From Gymnothorax reevesii (Eukaryota; Chordata; Actinopteri; Anguilliformes; Muraenidae), in the NCBI GenBank assembly GCA_029721435.1, contig CM056577.1, positions 117,426,219 through 117,490,218 on the forward strand: 64,000 bases of DNA. Reading direction: 5' to 3'. Under the pieces are notes generated by a model. That model was not told the DNA's origin. It searched no databases and saw only the letters and a list, made by a program, of their open reading frames with translations. Numbering within the stretch: the stretch's first letter is position 1; the number at the start of each line of letters is the position of its first letter. This document shows, one piece after another, positions 12,476 to 25,735 of this stretch. Made by a program: the position numbers and the translations under genes.

Positions 12476-14485
12476 CCGGACTCTTCTACAAAGCCATGAT
12501 GTTGTAATAGCTGCAGTATGCGGTTTTGCATTGTCCTGCTGAAATACACAAGGTCTTCCTTAGAATAGATGTCATCTGGAGGGGAGCATATGTTGCTCTA
12601 AAACCTTTATATACCTTTCAGCATTCATGGTGCTTTTTAAAACATGCAAGTGTCCCACACCATATGCACTAATGCATCCCCATACCATCAGAGATGCTGG
12701 CTGTTGAACTGAACACTGATAACAGGAGGGGTGGTCTTTCTCCTCTTTAGCCCGGAAGACACAACACCCATGATTTCCAACAAGAATGTTAAATTTGGAC
12801 TCATCTGACCACAGGACACTTTGCCACTTTGCCTACAGTCCATTTTAAATGAGCCTTGGCCCACAGAACACGGTGGCACTTCTGGATCATGCTCAACAAT
12901 GGCTTCCTTTTGCATGATAGAGTTTTAGGTGGCATCTGTGGATGGCACGGCGGACTGTGTTTACAGACAGTGGTTTCTTGAAGTATTCCTGCGCCCACTT
13001 AGTAATGTCAATGACAGAATCATTCTGGTGAGTGATGCAGTGTCGTCTGAGTGCCTGAAGAACATGGGCATCCAGTAAAGGTCTTCGGCCTTGTCCCTTA
13101 TGTACAGAGATTTCTCAAGTTTCTCTGAATCTTTTGATGATGTTATGCACTGTCGATAATGAGACCTTCAAAGCCCTTTGCAATTTTACGTTGAGGAACA
13201 TTGTTTTTAAAGTATTCCACAATTTTTTTACGCAAGCCTTCACAGGTTGGAGAGCCACTGGCCATCCTTACTTCTGAGAGACTCAGCCTCTCTAAAACAT
13301 CCCTTTTATAGCCAATCATGTTACACGCCTGATGCCAGTTAACTTAATTACTTGCTAAATATTCTTTCAGCTGATTCTCTTATATATTAATTGCTTTTTC
13401 AGCCCTTTTTTGCACGCGTCTCAACTTTTTTGAGACCTGTTGCTGCCAAAAAATTTGAAATAAGCTCACTTTGTGGATAAAAATATAAAATGTCTCAATT
13501 TTAACATTTGAAATGTTATCTATGTTCTATTGTCAATAACATATTGGCTCTGTGATCTGAAAGTCATTGCATTTTGACTTTATTCACAATTTACACTTCG
13601 TTCCAACTATTTCGGAATTGGGGTCATATTGTTCTCAGACTGTACTCTATCAAGCACCATAATTCATCTGAGTGATACCACCACGTGGGCTTTGAATGAC
13701 CTTTTGCAAACCATTTTCAAGTACTACAATATGTAGTCACACTCACAGATGGGATTTAAACTTCTCTGAGCGAAACAGAAGACCTATAATAATTGTCCTG
13801 AAGCACCATTGTCCTCTCTGGGCTCTGAAGGATCAGCATTGGACCATTACACAGTGAAAACATGTACTGTGGTCATAAAAATCAATATTTCAGGTTCTTT
13901 TGGACAAAACAGATGTCATTGTGCTCCAGACCAAAGAAAAAAAAAGGCCATACAGATTGTCATCAGAAATGTGTTGAAGCCCTGCTCTGTCGTGGTGTGG
14001 GCTTGTGTCTGTGCCTTTGGCGAGGGTTGCTCTTCGGTGAGGGCACCATTAATGCTAAATATTACTTTGAGATTTGGGAACAGCATATCCTTACTTGTCC
14101 AGGAACGCCCTGAAACAAGACGTCCAATATTTTCGCTAATATTTTAGCATAACAGCACAGAATTACATTCTGCACATATTACAAAGGCATGGTGCGTAAG
14201 AAGAGGGTACAAGGGCTGGACTGGCCCAAATGCTGTTCCAATCAGTGGTGCATTTTGAGACGCAGACTGCGACAAAAAAAGACCTCACACAGTTGCACTC
14301 CATTAGATTTCTCTGCAGGAGGAATAGGACAAGATTACACCAGATACACTTAATAACTTGACATTTCCAGTCCCTTAACATTTATGAAGTGTTGTAAATG
14401 AAATGTCAACATTTCAAAGTGATAAATACTTAACTGACCCAACATCTTTGAAATATGTAGCAAGAATCAAAAAAATCAAAAGCCT

Positions 14486-15877
14486 TTGGAAACCTCACCT
14501 GTCAAAACTTAATTTCCTAATCCTGCTGTAGTTAACATTGCCTGATTAGCAACAGTTGCGATCACTAATTTATAGAATGACGACTGAATGTATTTTTGTT
14601 ACCATTAGACAATTGTACATTGCACCACAATGTTACGAAACTGTTTCTTCTGCAAATAAATGATGACATAAAAAGCAATATGTCTTTCGAAAAATTCAGA
14701 GCTCACAGCTCATAAACCTTGTGTGACTTGTGTAAATTATTTAGCAAGGCTCATCAGACAATGAGTGGTATTCACAGATGTCATGGATTGTTATGAACTT
14801 CCAACCAATGCACAGCATGTGGCCATTTTGCTTCGGTATGCTGCATATGGCTGCAGGACCAAATAATGTTCAGCAACTGCAGCAGCAAATATGCACTACA
14901 AATTAGTTGCTCCTGTTCGTCCTTCAGCTTTTCATTGCAGTTTAGCACCATGCAGTTTTGAATATGGTCAAGCCTACTTCAAACTTTGCAACAAGATGCA
15001 AAAATTTGGTTCAGCAATAAGCAACAAGTGTAATTCTCTCATGGAGCTCTCCCTTACTTGCATGTTTCTTGCTCCATTTCACTCTAAAAAAATAGGGTCC
15101 CGTCCCCTGGTTGAGGAAGGAAGACAATGCTGTCCCAGGTTACAGATAAACATTTTTCTTGCAAACTCTCAATGTAGGTAATCTTTTGTGCTGAAAGGCT
15201 ATGTGGCAATATAGGCTTTGCTTGTGAGCAAACAGGCCTGTATGATTGAAAAGGAGGAATAATAATGATGTAATTAGACAACTTGAAATTATTTATTTAT
15301 CGTAGAATTCATATTTGAACCTTAAGAAATATCGCTCTTGAAATGGATACTGTCTTGATTTTAATAGGACGTCTGGTCACCTTACGTCGGTCCTCATTTA
15401 TCAAACGTACGTACGCAAAAAAATGAGTGTACTCCAAATCTCTCGCAAGGATCAGCATTCATCAATCTGAACGTGAGCGAACGGTCCGCAAAAATCTCAC
15501 GCCAGGTCTGACCAGGTTTATGCAGATTTGAAACCAGCGAACAACATGCAGGAACGAGTGCAGCTGTCAAAATGAGCAATAAACTATATGCAGCGATGCG
15601 GATGTCATGCTGTTGTTGCTCTTATTAGTAAAATGAATAAATAGGCTGAATAAATAAATAGGCTAAATTAATAAATAAATGAATGAATGAATGAATGAAT
15701 GAATGAATAAATAAATAAATAAATAAGACACCTGTGTTGAGAAATTAATTAAATTTATATTTTGAGACAACCTGCCCGTCAGGCCTGACAGCTGACAATT
15801 AGAAATTTGATTAAGCGCAATGCGTGGCTTGGCAGATGTGCAGTGTGGTATGTCAGATGCTTATCCAGTCAGATATA
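14486..15877. other. No gene; includes decayed repeat and microsatellite
   Basis: No gene is recognised. At about 15390-15560 the sequence CTCATTTATCAAACGTACGT and following resembles the end of a widespread fish DNA-transposon MITE. An (AAAT)n/(AATG)n microsatellite spans 15636-15727. Confidence 0.45.
15636..15727 (+). repeat. (AATA/AATG)n microsatellite
   Basis: Runs of AAATA and GAATGAATGA units. Confidence 0.9.
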
Positions 15878-16079
15878 TACTGAACAACAAAAGAAACGCA
15901 AGTTAATTAAAGGCAGACTGGAAAATAAGTTTGAGCGTAATTATTTTAGAAAAGCAAATTTATTACTAGCGCGTGCACATTTACATTCGTTATATCAAAC
16001 TGTTCTTTATTTTGCGGTCACTTCAACTGAGTAGTATATTAACTAACTAGCTAATTTGAGTTTCTTTTGTTGCTCAGTA
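15878..16079. mobile_element. Short MITE with terminal inverted repeats
   Basis: The left end CTGAACAACAAAAGAAACGC is matched in inverse at the right end (GTTTCTTTTGTTGCTCAG). TATA steps flank both sides. At about 200 bases it has no coding capacity. The ends resemble a Tc1-type family. Confidence 0.75.
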
Positions 16080-19000
16080 TATATAGGCCTACAGTAGGGC
16101 TACGGACACTTTGGCCATGGTCACATTTTGACAATGGCAGATCTTCTATGGTTATTGGAATAAGCTTCTGTCCAACGTGTGAGGAACTTTCAGCACAGAG
16201 ATCTCCTCCGAGAAAGTGATGAGTGGCTGCTCGATTTGTGTGGCACCCAATAAAATGTCATGGAGTTATACTAATATAAATACAATGAAGAGTGATCTCT
16301 GCAGACTGTACTTAAACAATTGCCCTCATCCTGGGGTTTATATAATTGCTACCACCTTTGATGACCCCAGGACAATTGGCACAGTGAAAACAAATTAATT
16401 GGCTTTGTGAAAACAGTGTATTTTCAATATAAAAGAAGTCAACTTAGGGAAGTTATTTGAGGTTACACTATATGGACAGAAGGACTGAGTTCTGTACCGA
16501 ATGATTTTAGGGCCCAAGAAGTAACAGGTAGAGTCTGGAATCCAGTTCTCCCTCCACAATTCTTAACACCCTATATAATCCTCATTTCAAATACCCGTCG
16601 CTATGTTTATACATCTTGAAGTGCTGGCCTCCTTCTTGAGCCAAGCCAACCATATGATCATTGGAAGGTTTGAAACAGCATTTTCAGAGAGTTATAAAAT
16701 CCTCTAAAACTCTCCCTTTTAAGTTTTTACACCAAGTGAGCGCAAGATAGAACGTTGGGAGGCAAATGTGTACAGAATGCAATAAGATACAAATGAAACC
16801 AATGAAAAAAGAGCCTAAAGGATTATGATTTCCTGTTTGTCTGTGTCCATCACAAAAAGATCAAGAGGACCTGAGTCTGATTACATATTTCTGATGCTTG
16901 AAAGTAGGGAGGAGAAGCTGATCCTTCAATCTGTAGATGTTGTTTTTCTCAGAAAATAATCAAGCTCGTCCTCATTTGACCTGACCCTCTGAACTTGAGA
17001 CTAATCGGATGTTTACCTTCACCTTCTTTGGTTCTTGTTTCATTTTAGCATCTTCCTATTCCCTCTTAACCAAACAATTTGATTGATGTTGTGGAAATGT
17101 TTGGGAAAAGTTCTGAAAGTTCTAATCTCACTGGCTCATATGAGCATGACAGCTATGCTGCTACCGATCGTGGAGCTCGTACTTGCTAAAGAAGTTTTCA
17201 TCTGAGGCCAGATAGTTACACAATGGCTCAGATTGTGCCAGAACTAGCAGTGTCTCTTATGTAAGAAGTGAAATTTGCAATAAATTCAAGCTCAAATTTG
17301 TTTAAATTAATGCGAAAGGAACACTGTTGTCGGCACGAGCGGAGATATTGGGTAACGCCTGGGGATGTATGGAAACTCAGAGTTATGCATTTAAGAAATC
17401 AAAACTCAAATGTTTTGACTTTCATTGGAATTAATTTTACAATCTTTGGATTCACTATGATGTTCATCAGTTTTTGGCAAAATTATACACTCACTGATTT
17501 CCAGCGTGCGATGCTAATTTAGTTGCGTGTTAAGCTGAAGTAGGTTTTGGTCTGCTTTCATTCGCATCCACGCTGCTGGGGTAACACAAGGCAACATAAG
17601 AGTGAAAAATGACATCTGTTATGAAGGGCTTTACAGTTGCGGAGGAAACCAAACTCAGAGAACAAAGCCACCCACACAGTTGCTGCACGTCTCGGTAGTG
17701 CCGCAGGAAGGTCCTCACCAAACTAGCAACTCTGCTTTCCTCCCAGTGTACCTGCGCATGCCAGAGTTTGCATTGCATAGATGCTTCTCATTGCTGTCAG
17801 GGCTGCTTTTGGAAACACTGGGGCCAAAAAGTCTGTTGCCGAGTTACTGTGGTGTCATAAATCTAATGTCCTTGGCTGTCGAGGGCCAAAAAGTCAAATC
17901 CTCTTCTCAAGGTTTGAGTGGAACGGGCCAATTTTGAGACAGACCTCAATGTTCAAACTGATTAACAGAAGTGCTTGCGCATGTCTTGCACATTCATGTG
18001 AGGTCATAGTTATCTCAGCCAAATGGAATACTTGGCAGATACTGTTACCGAAAGACACTTTCTTCCAAACCAACATACAATAACTCTGTTGAGAGGATTG
18101 TATGAACAACTGCAGAGTGTAGCTCAGAGAATTAAATTCTATATATAAGCTGAAAAAAAAATCCACTGCACAATGAAAAGCTGTTGGTAACACCCGTGGG
18201 AAAATGTGTCGCTCTAAGTTCATGATGGAGGACTTCAAGCCACTCTGGGGTCACAAGGGCCAGGAGGTCATCTGGACACAGTAGCACTGACTGAAATGCC
18301 ACCGGGCAGTTTCATCGCAGTGAAGGCATCCCGTACAGCTGCCTGGCTGCAAGCAATATGTATCTCTTGGAGCTCTCTGCGATAGCACAACTTTAAAATG
18401 TATGAGAACACAATGATTCAATGGCGGAGAAACTGACAGAGTAAATTGCATCCTCAAGCTCAGTTGACATTGATTGATTGATGTCCGCATTCCGAGGTCT
18501 GGTGTGGCGCACTGTTGAGACGCACAAACCGAACACATGGTGCAGATTCAAATCAAGGCCAGTCAATAAACACAACATAACACAAAACAACACAACATAA
18601 CCCAACATGTCACGATTCAACCTAACATGAACCAGTTAACTTGAGTCAGGTCAATATCAAACCACAGAAGGGATGCATGAATAAACAATTCAGAATGTGC
18701 ATACCCCTTGATTCTTGATGAACACAAAACAAATTTATAATTTGGGGAGAATACTAATTTTACAATATACCTCAACACAAAATCAGTTTAGTTTTACAAG
18801 GTTATATGATTTATATTTTGTAGCATAACATAAGGTAACACAACACATCATAACGTGACAAAACACAACACAACGTAACAGTGTGACGATAACAAAAAAA
18901 TTAGCCTGAAAAAGCCTGTCAATTTCCTTCCACTATTGTTTTCTACTTTAACCCTCTGTGTACTTAAGAATTAGATTCCATCAAGCACCGTGTCAAGCCT

Positions 19001-19435
19001 GATGTTGAAAACTGCCAGAGATTCTGTCTCTTCCACATGACTCAGCAAGCTACTCCACATTGTGGCTTGCTATTCTATATAAACCCAAAATCTTTCTTTG
19101 CTATGATTATGTATATTTGTGCCAACTGCAGGAACTGGACCCTGACTCCTGGGGTGTGAGGGAATGATCAATCCAGAAGCTAACAGCTTTGGAAGCCAAC
19201 TGCATGACAGGATCCATGTGCATTATCAAACTTCTCCTGGAGGACCTCCTGTTCTGCATGTTTTAGATCTGTCCCTGCGTCTGCATCGGTGATTCAGATG
19301 ATCTGCCTGTTTTTAACCCCCTAAAGCTGAGTGAAAATGTCCTGATTATTTGACTCACCTGTGCTGAGGCAGGGACAGACCGAAAACAGGCAGGACAGGT
19401 GGTCCTCCAGGAGAGGTTTGAGAAGCACCGCTCTT
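16080..19435. other. No gene recognised
   Basis: Mixed sequence without identifiable coding exons. Frames up to 114 codons (17602-17937, 17894-18238) overlap on both strands and have no known motif. A low-complexity AACACAACATA-type stretch lies at 18565-18605 and 18830-18890. Confidence 0.4.
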
Positions 19436-20560
19436 GTCAGGTCCAAAAATATTTTAACTTTGAGAAATTTGTTATTTTAACTGGCTACCAAAGCATTTTG
19501 GAGTTTAAATTAAAGGGAAGTAACACACTTAGCTGAGGAGCACCAAAAGGCCTGGAAGATGACAATACTAACTGTTGTTGGTGACATAAGGATTCTTTCC
19601 CAGGTGTGGAAAAACCTCTTCACAACAGTTGACCAGATCAAGAACACTCTCCAGGAAAGGGGCATGTCTGCCTCAGCGTCAACAGTCTAAAAAGGATTCA
19701 ACTGGAGTGAATTCAAATGGTTTTCAACAAAACATAAGACATTGTGAAATCTCAAAAACATGAAGTTGACAAATAAAATAAAGTGACAAGAACCTGTATA
19801 GTTCTGAAATAACACCCAAGGACACATAAGAGAAACATCAAATTGTGCCAGAATGATGGGAAGAGATAAGTGTGGACAATCAAAGGAGCTGCTCAAGATA
19901 CAAATTATACCTCCTCATCTGCGAAGTGTGGTCATGTTTGGGCATGTATGGCAGCCAATGGAGCTGGTGGAAGTCATGAAGTCACCTGTGTCTGTTTATG
20001 TGTTTATTTGTTTGTCCCGACAGTTTATCACAAATTTCTCTATCAATTTCAAAAATATTTTGTGGAGGTGTGTGCAATACGCCAAAGAACAACTGATTAA
20101 ATTTTGAGATTGGTATGAATTCAAATCTGGCGCCATGGCCGTATTTATGCAGTTCTTGGTGACATATGCATTGGCAGAGGTATGCACTTTGTGAGTGCGA
20201 TGTGCCTGTTGGGGAAAAAAAAACAGAAGGTTTGATTTTTGAATCGAATTGGGATATTTATTCTTCAAAAAATTGCTTCCAAACTCATTGGATGACCCTT
20301 TACTGTGCATATGGATAATGGCCCAAAGCACACTGTAACTAAAAACTTTTGATGGGCAAAGAAATGGAATGGCCCAGTCTGCCTCATGACCTGAATAAAA
20401 ATGAGTAGGCTACATTTCACCGGCGGAGAGCAAAACACTCCTCGAAAATGCAGGCGCTGGAGACAGCGGCTTGGAAGGCAGGGATGTACATCCCCTGAGA
20501 CCCAGTGTCTGGTGCTCTGTGGAGGCTTCAGACTTCAGGCAGTTATAGACTGCACAGCTT
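19436..20560 (+). mobile_element. Degraded Tc1-like element
   Basis: The sequence begins GGTCCAAAAATATTTTAACTTT and carries plus-strand remnants of a Tc1 transposase gene: CAGAATGATGGGAAGAGA, then GGGCATGTATGGCAGCCAAT, then a block around the second catalytic Asp (ATGGATAATGGCCCAAAGCA). Frames are broken by many stops and indels. Both ends are uncertain. Confidence 0.65.
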
Positions 20561-22564
20561 TCACAAATAATTACTAAAATAAACAATATTACTTTACTCA
20601 CGGGCCCCATAAATTGTCAGGAGCAATGTGCAAAATAAAAATGGTTGACTTTCTTATATGGTTCATAAAATAGTTCTGATAAGCTGAGAGTACACACTTC
20701 GAGCACATTTGAATTTTTTGAATTTCAAATTTTCATTCTGGTGGCCAACAGTGCCATAACATAAATTCGAAGATGGGCCACAGTGACTCTCTGCCACCTG
20801 AAACCGAATGTGATAGTACCACGCCATAAATAAGCGGGCACATTCTGGCCCACTTGAGTGCCAAAGACGCATGGATACATTCTTTAAATGAATTCCTATG
20901 ATTTCACACAGACGAGTCATCTCATGTAGGGCACATGCCAAAAGCAGACCATGAGAGAAACTGCAGTATCGCTTTTGATCTGTGCTCGCCCTGAGAAAGT
21001 ATGACTTGCAGATATATCTGCTTGCGCAGCCGGGCATTTGCTGAAGTATTTCCGGAGAAGTACTTAAAATAGACATCCTTGGAAATTAAACACGCAGCCT
21101 TCCAGTTAGACATCTGGTGCTTTAAATAAGCACGGTATTCCCCAGCTCTGATCCAGGTTCATTCACAGTGCTTGCTGGGTAATTATGGCTGGCCACTGTT
21201 GACATAAATGAGCCATACCTGTTGGTGTTCGAAGGGTGACTGTCACCGAAAGGGATGGAAGTCAACCATGTTTGTAGACCAAAGAATATGGAAGTTCATG
21301 CTCACTTGCTGCCATTTTAACCAAAATCAAGACATCTTCCACTGGGTTCAGGAACCTCTGCATGTTGTCTGTTATCACAGCAGTATACAGGGGAGGCTGA
21401 AACATTTCAAATGAAGACAAAAAGCTCCATCTGTTGCCCTTACAAGTCTTGTCGCTACAGCGTTTGCCATCATTTTCTCGCCAAGAACAATGAATTTTCT
21501 AATTGCCATCTATCGTTCCTGTCTGAGTGTATAAGATGTGAGAAATACCATTAGTTTCACTTATCTGTATTCACATGGGGCCATTTAATAAAAAGTGATA
21601 ACAGGGATGGGAATTCAAACAACAAAGTAGTTGTCGACTTACGATTGCTTTCCAGTTCATTGGGCTTGAAGACCTCAATTAGAAGCTAAAGCTGAAAATG
21701 TCCGCATGGATTTGTGCAAACTTCCTTCCATATTGTGCAATCCAGGTAGCAAGTTCCACCCTTTTATACAATCACTGTCCAGATGCATCCATACTGCACT
21801 GTGCATGTTTCAGCAGCGAGCTAATGCGATCAAACAACAAAATTTGCTCATTTTCAATGCTGAAAAACCAAAGCTTACGCAACACATTTCAGCACATTCA
21901 GTCATGCGATCTCCAGAGTGAGCCCATTTCAGAAATTCAAGTGCAAATTTTGTGTCCTCTTCCCCCACGTTGCATATATCTTTTGATCAGTTCCTCTTTT
22001 CCCCTCATTTGGTTGGCAGCAGATGCTGAAGATTTCTAAATTTGGAATAGGAGAACAAACTATGATGAGTATGTTTTGCCAGTGAGAGGAGAAATGCTGT
22101 CCAAGTGTTCCTGGGAGGGCTGTAAATTCCTGCTGTTCTCATAAAACTCCTGTTCCTGCTGGCACTGGGGACTTGTCACAGCTTCACCGCAACACTGATC
22201 GTGACTGATACAAAACTGTAATGTGAGTTTGTGGTGTCCACAACACAGTACAGTTAAATGATCGTGCTTATAGTTACTGGTTTCATTTGAACTTCAAGGG
22301 GGACATTCAGCTGGACCAACAATTTTTTTTTTTTTAAATTTAACATCATTTCTTAAGCAAATTAGCGGCTAAAGGAATTAACTCACATGAAATACTGAAG
22401 TCACCTGTCAACCTTGCACCCCTGAATTTTGACATGTAGTATATTGTGGCGCTATTATGTGACAAATAATATGTCATTTAAGTTACAGACATTGCCTTAG
22501 AGTGGCTCTATGTTGATAAAAATAACCATCAAATATCAAGGATATGAGCCTAATTTCATTCCTT
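20561..22564. other. No gene recognised
   Basis: A 137-codon minus-strand frame at 20663-21076 is the longest here. It has no recognised domain. No complete repeat was identified. Confidence 0.35.
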
Positions 22565-23560
22565 TTTGTACAGCTCTGACTCAGAAGAAGTTGAGATGGT
22601 ATAAAAAAATGCACATAAAAACAATGATCTTTAAAATTTTACTTTCCAAGCGTATTTCATTGCAGACAGTATGAAAACAAGGTATTTCATATTTTGTCTG
22701 TTCAATTTACTTTGATTTGTAAATATATATCTATCCCTGCCATTCAGGCCTTCAAGCATTCCAAAAAAATTGGGACTGGGGAAATTTAGAGGGAAAATAC
22801 AAAAATTGAATGGCACATAAAAGTTAGAAGATTGAAGCAATTTCGGGCAAGGGCACAAGCTTCAGCTGAATACCCGTGATGTACGAACATTACATCTACG
22901 GCGTAACATCAAGGGCCGTCATTTATCTGAAAGTGACATAACTATGTGGGGTCAGGATTACTTTGGGAAACCTTTGATAAGTGCTATATTATATAGTTAC
23001 ATACATAAATGCCAGCTGAAACTTTTATGGGCAAAAAAGAAACCTAATGTCAACAGTGTCCAGAGGCACTATCAAATTATTTGTGCTAAGAGGCATCTGC
23101 AATGGACCATCACGCAGTAGAATTATGCATTGAGGTCATACAAATTCAAATTTCACATCATTTTTTGAAGAGATGGATGCCACGTGCTCCAGACAAAAAA
23201 AAAAAGTCTATTCAGACTGTTGCCAGCAATAAGTCCAGAACCATTCTGTGTCATGTTGTATCAGTGCCTTTTCAACTGCATTTCTGAGAAGGCGCCATTA
23301 ATGCTGAAAAGTATTTTGAACCAAAATGTGTTGTCAGATGACATTTTTCCAGGGACCCCAGAGCATATCACAACAAAGACGATGCAAAACCACATTCAGC
23401 ATGCATTACAAAGGGATGAGCGTGAAAGAAGAGGACAGCTGCACTGGTGATCTGGTGTCTCTGAAAATCATCCGAGTAACAGTAATGTCATCGTATTTGA
23501 TAAAGTTGTCAGAAAGCCTTCAAACACACAAATCTCAATTACCTGGACCCTCCAATATCT
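22565..23560 (+). mobile_element. Degraded Tc1/mariner-like element, plus strand
   Basis: Colinear with the split element at 11463-14485, sharing blocks such as ATTCAGGCC, GGACCATCACGCAGTAGAA, CTCCAGACAAA and GGCGCCATTAATGCTGAAAA. Transposase remnants are in several frames. A possible far end with TTGGAGTTGAGGTTGTA lies at about 25305-25325, which would imply later insertions or deletions. Confidence 0.6.
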
Positions 23561-25552
23561 AAAAAATCATTATTGCATAAAACAAAATCCAGTTTTCAAG
23601 GGGAAATATTGTATACAATGGAATTAGAATCCCGAATTAGAATATGCATTGGTTTTAAGAGAGGAGGCAGTCAATGGCCGCTCTTTTCATTTTTAACCCT
23701 GCAGCTCATATGAAACAGAAGTTACGGGTCTCTTAAAGTGGCTACAAATGAAGTGCATCCCAATTTCCTTGGGCCATAATGTTGAAATGACTGAAGGAAT
23801 GAAGCTGAAATTTGGGATTCTTTCATTTGGGATCAAAAACTAATTTTCGAATTTTTTCAGTCAAATCTGAAAGATGTCACTAAGGAAGTTTCTGGAATCT
23901 GTGTGAATTGACCTGGAATGACCCAATAGTATTAGCAAACAGCATGCATTCAAATGGAAGCTACAGAACTGTGAGCGCCAAATCACTGAAATCAAAAAGA
24001 ACTTTGCACAAGTGCACAGCAGTGTCTATCATTTACATAATTCAATTACCAAACCCAACGTTGATTAAGCCTCAGTGCCACAGCACTCTCATTAGGTATG
24101 CAAGTGCTTTGATTGACCTGAGGGTGTTTCAGGGTGACTGTTGAATAGTAAGGGCTATGTCTTCCCTCTCCCCAGCCCACCCCACCCACCCCAATCCCAC
24201 CCTCATCATCCTGCTCATATCATGGGCATGCACAGTCTTGTCGGAGAGCTAAACCCCCAGTCAATCAGGGGATCTGTTATCCTCTTCATGGTTCCTAAGC
24301 AACAGGCACAGAGCTGATCAGAACAGCGATGGTGCAATATGCTGCTCAGGCTGAGCTTCCACAGAGAGCAAAAAGGTGACCGTTGTGATCCTTTGTCTTT
24401 AGACACCTGTAATACGCGAGGAGAACAAAATGCTAAATACGTGGCGGGTGAAAACAGGCAATATACATATGCTTACATTTGGTTAATGCATTTTGAGGTG
24501 CTCAGAGACTTGCTGAAACTAACAATATAAACAAGGCCTTTATATCTGCAGAACCATAAGGCCATACACCTAAAGCTTAGCATGTGCTATCCTCCATTTT
24601 GTTTTTCTTCATGTCAACATATCCTTTGTTGATGATAAAAGCAAATTTAAGGGAACCACCTTGTAGGGTCCTTTCCCACACAGTCCCTGCTGACATTTTT
24701 CAGGTGCATTTCTTCCCAACATGCTCATGGCCAGGAAGGATTCAGATGGAAAATATTTCATTGTCATATCTTATTTTATTTTTCTGTTTTTAGGCCACAC
24801 AATTTATCTCTTCTTTTGCCTCGGTTTTTATTTTGTTCAAATGCTGTCAGAAGTTGGAGGCAGGCAATGGTAATACCGTGGACTGCAGTAAACTGAGTTT
24901 GTTCTGCGGCTCCATGTTAAATGCCCAGGTGGAGCGCTTGTGCTGGACCATTGAACAAGCCATCTGTACTTGAATTGGCTTGACACAAATTCCTGCTGTA
25001 TTCAGGAATTGTACTTGCAAAGAATCAAAGCCTGTTCAATCAACAGATGATGATGCCAAATGTATAATTTTAACATACAAAGTACTAAATGTCTGCATAA
25101 TGGAAAATTTTATCGGAACAAAAACTATTAAACAATTTGACTGATAGACAGACTTTTGGCCGAATTAAATGATTGATGACCTCATCAAAACTGTGCTCTT
25201 CAGTGGGTGTTCAACAGTGCCAGCCTAGCATAACAAAAGCTCATACTATAGCAGATTTAAAAAATGTTGAACCTGTCTGTTATTTTTTTATAGCGTCCCA
25301 AGTTTTTTGGAGTTGAGGTTGTAGATGTAGTCAGGAAAAATAAAAACATTTGATCAAATGATTGAATAATTAGTGATAACCACGTAGTGATGAGTGATAA
25401 CCACGTTTACATACCCAACTAATGACAGTTTGAAGGACGCCTCACTGTGAAGGTAATACCACAAGTTGAATCGTTTTGAGAAAAGCCATTTTGTGATTGT
25501 GATAGTACTATTTGCGAGGGCTAACTGAAAACATTATCCTATTGGGTGTTAT
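23561..25552. other. No gene recognised
   Basis: AT-rich sequence. A C-rich patch at 24165-24205 and a Tc1-like end near 25305-25325 are the only features noted. Confidence 0.4.
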
Positions 25553-25735
25553 AGTGGCACGGTGAGTAGAGTGGGTAGCCAATTACATCATTGTAGGGAG
25601 TTTGAATGTGTTTTGGTCCCTTCCTGTTAGGAGTTGCATTTCCATGCTTGTGTCAGTTTCCCCCAGCTACACAGGTTTCCCCCAATGAGGAGATAATTGG
25701 AGGCTTGACAGATGTCCATAGGTGTGAGCGGGGTT
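25553..25735 (+). mobile_element. Diverged tRNA-derived SINE, copy C
   Basis: On the plus strand GTGGCACGGTGAGTAGAGTG, then GTTTGAATGTG, GGAGTTGCATTTCCATGCTT and GGTTTCCCCCAATGAGGAG follow the order of copies A and B. It is much more diverged, so it is an older insertion. Confidence 0.55.

Larger units (their letters stand above)
12010..13626 (-). mobile_element. Tc1/mariner-like element with long terminal repeats
   Basis: The left end reads CCCCAATTCTGAAATAGTTG and the right end is its close inverse, continuing for about 70 bases. TA dinucleotides flank both ends (12008-12009 and 13627-13628). The minus strand encodes transposase fragments, including a C-terminal part at 12179-12475 with NWPVCSTDLSPIKN, a decayed form of the Tc1 WPxxSPDLNPIEN catalytic region in which the Glu is replaced by Lys. 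The element is inactive. Confidence 0.82.
11463..14485 (+). mobile_element. Old Tc1/mariner-like element, split by a younger one
   Basis: The left part (11463-12009) starts with an end-like sequence CCCCAACTCGGGAAAAGTTG. The right part (13627-14485) carries degraded plus-strand transposase remnants such as GTINAKYYFEIWEQHIL. Both match, in order, the copy at 22565-23560. A complete minus-strand element sits between the parts. Stops and shifts in every frame show it is dead. Confidence 0.65.
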
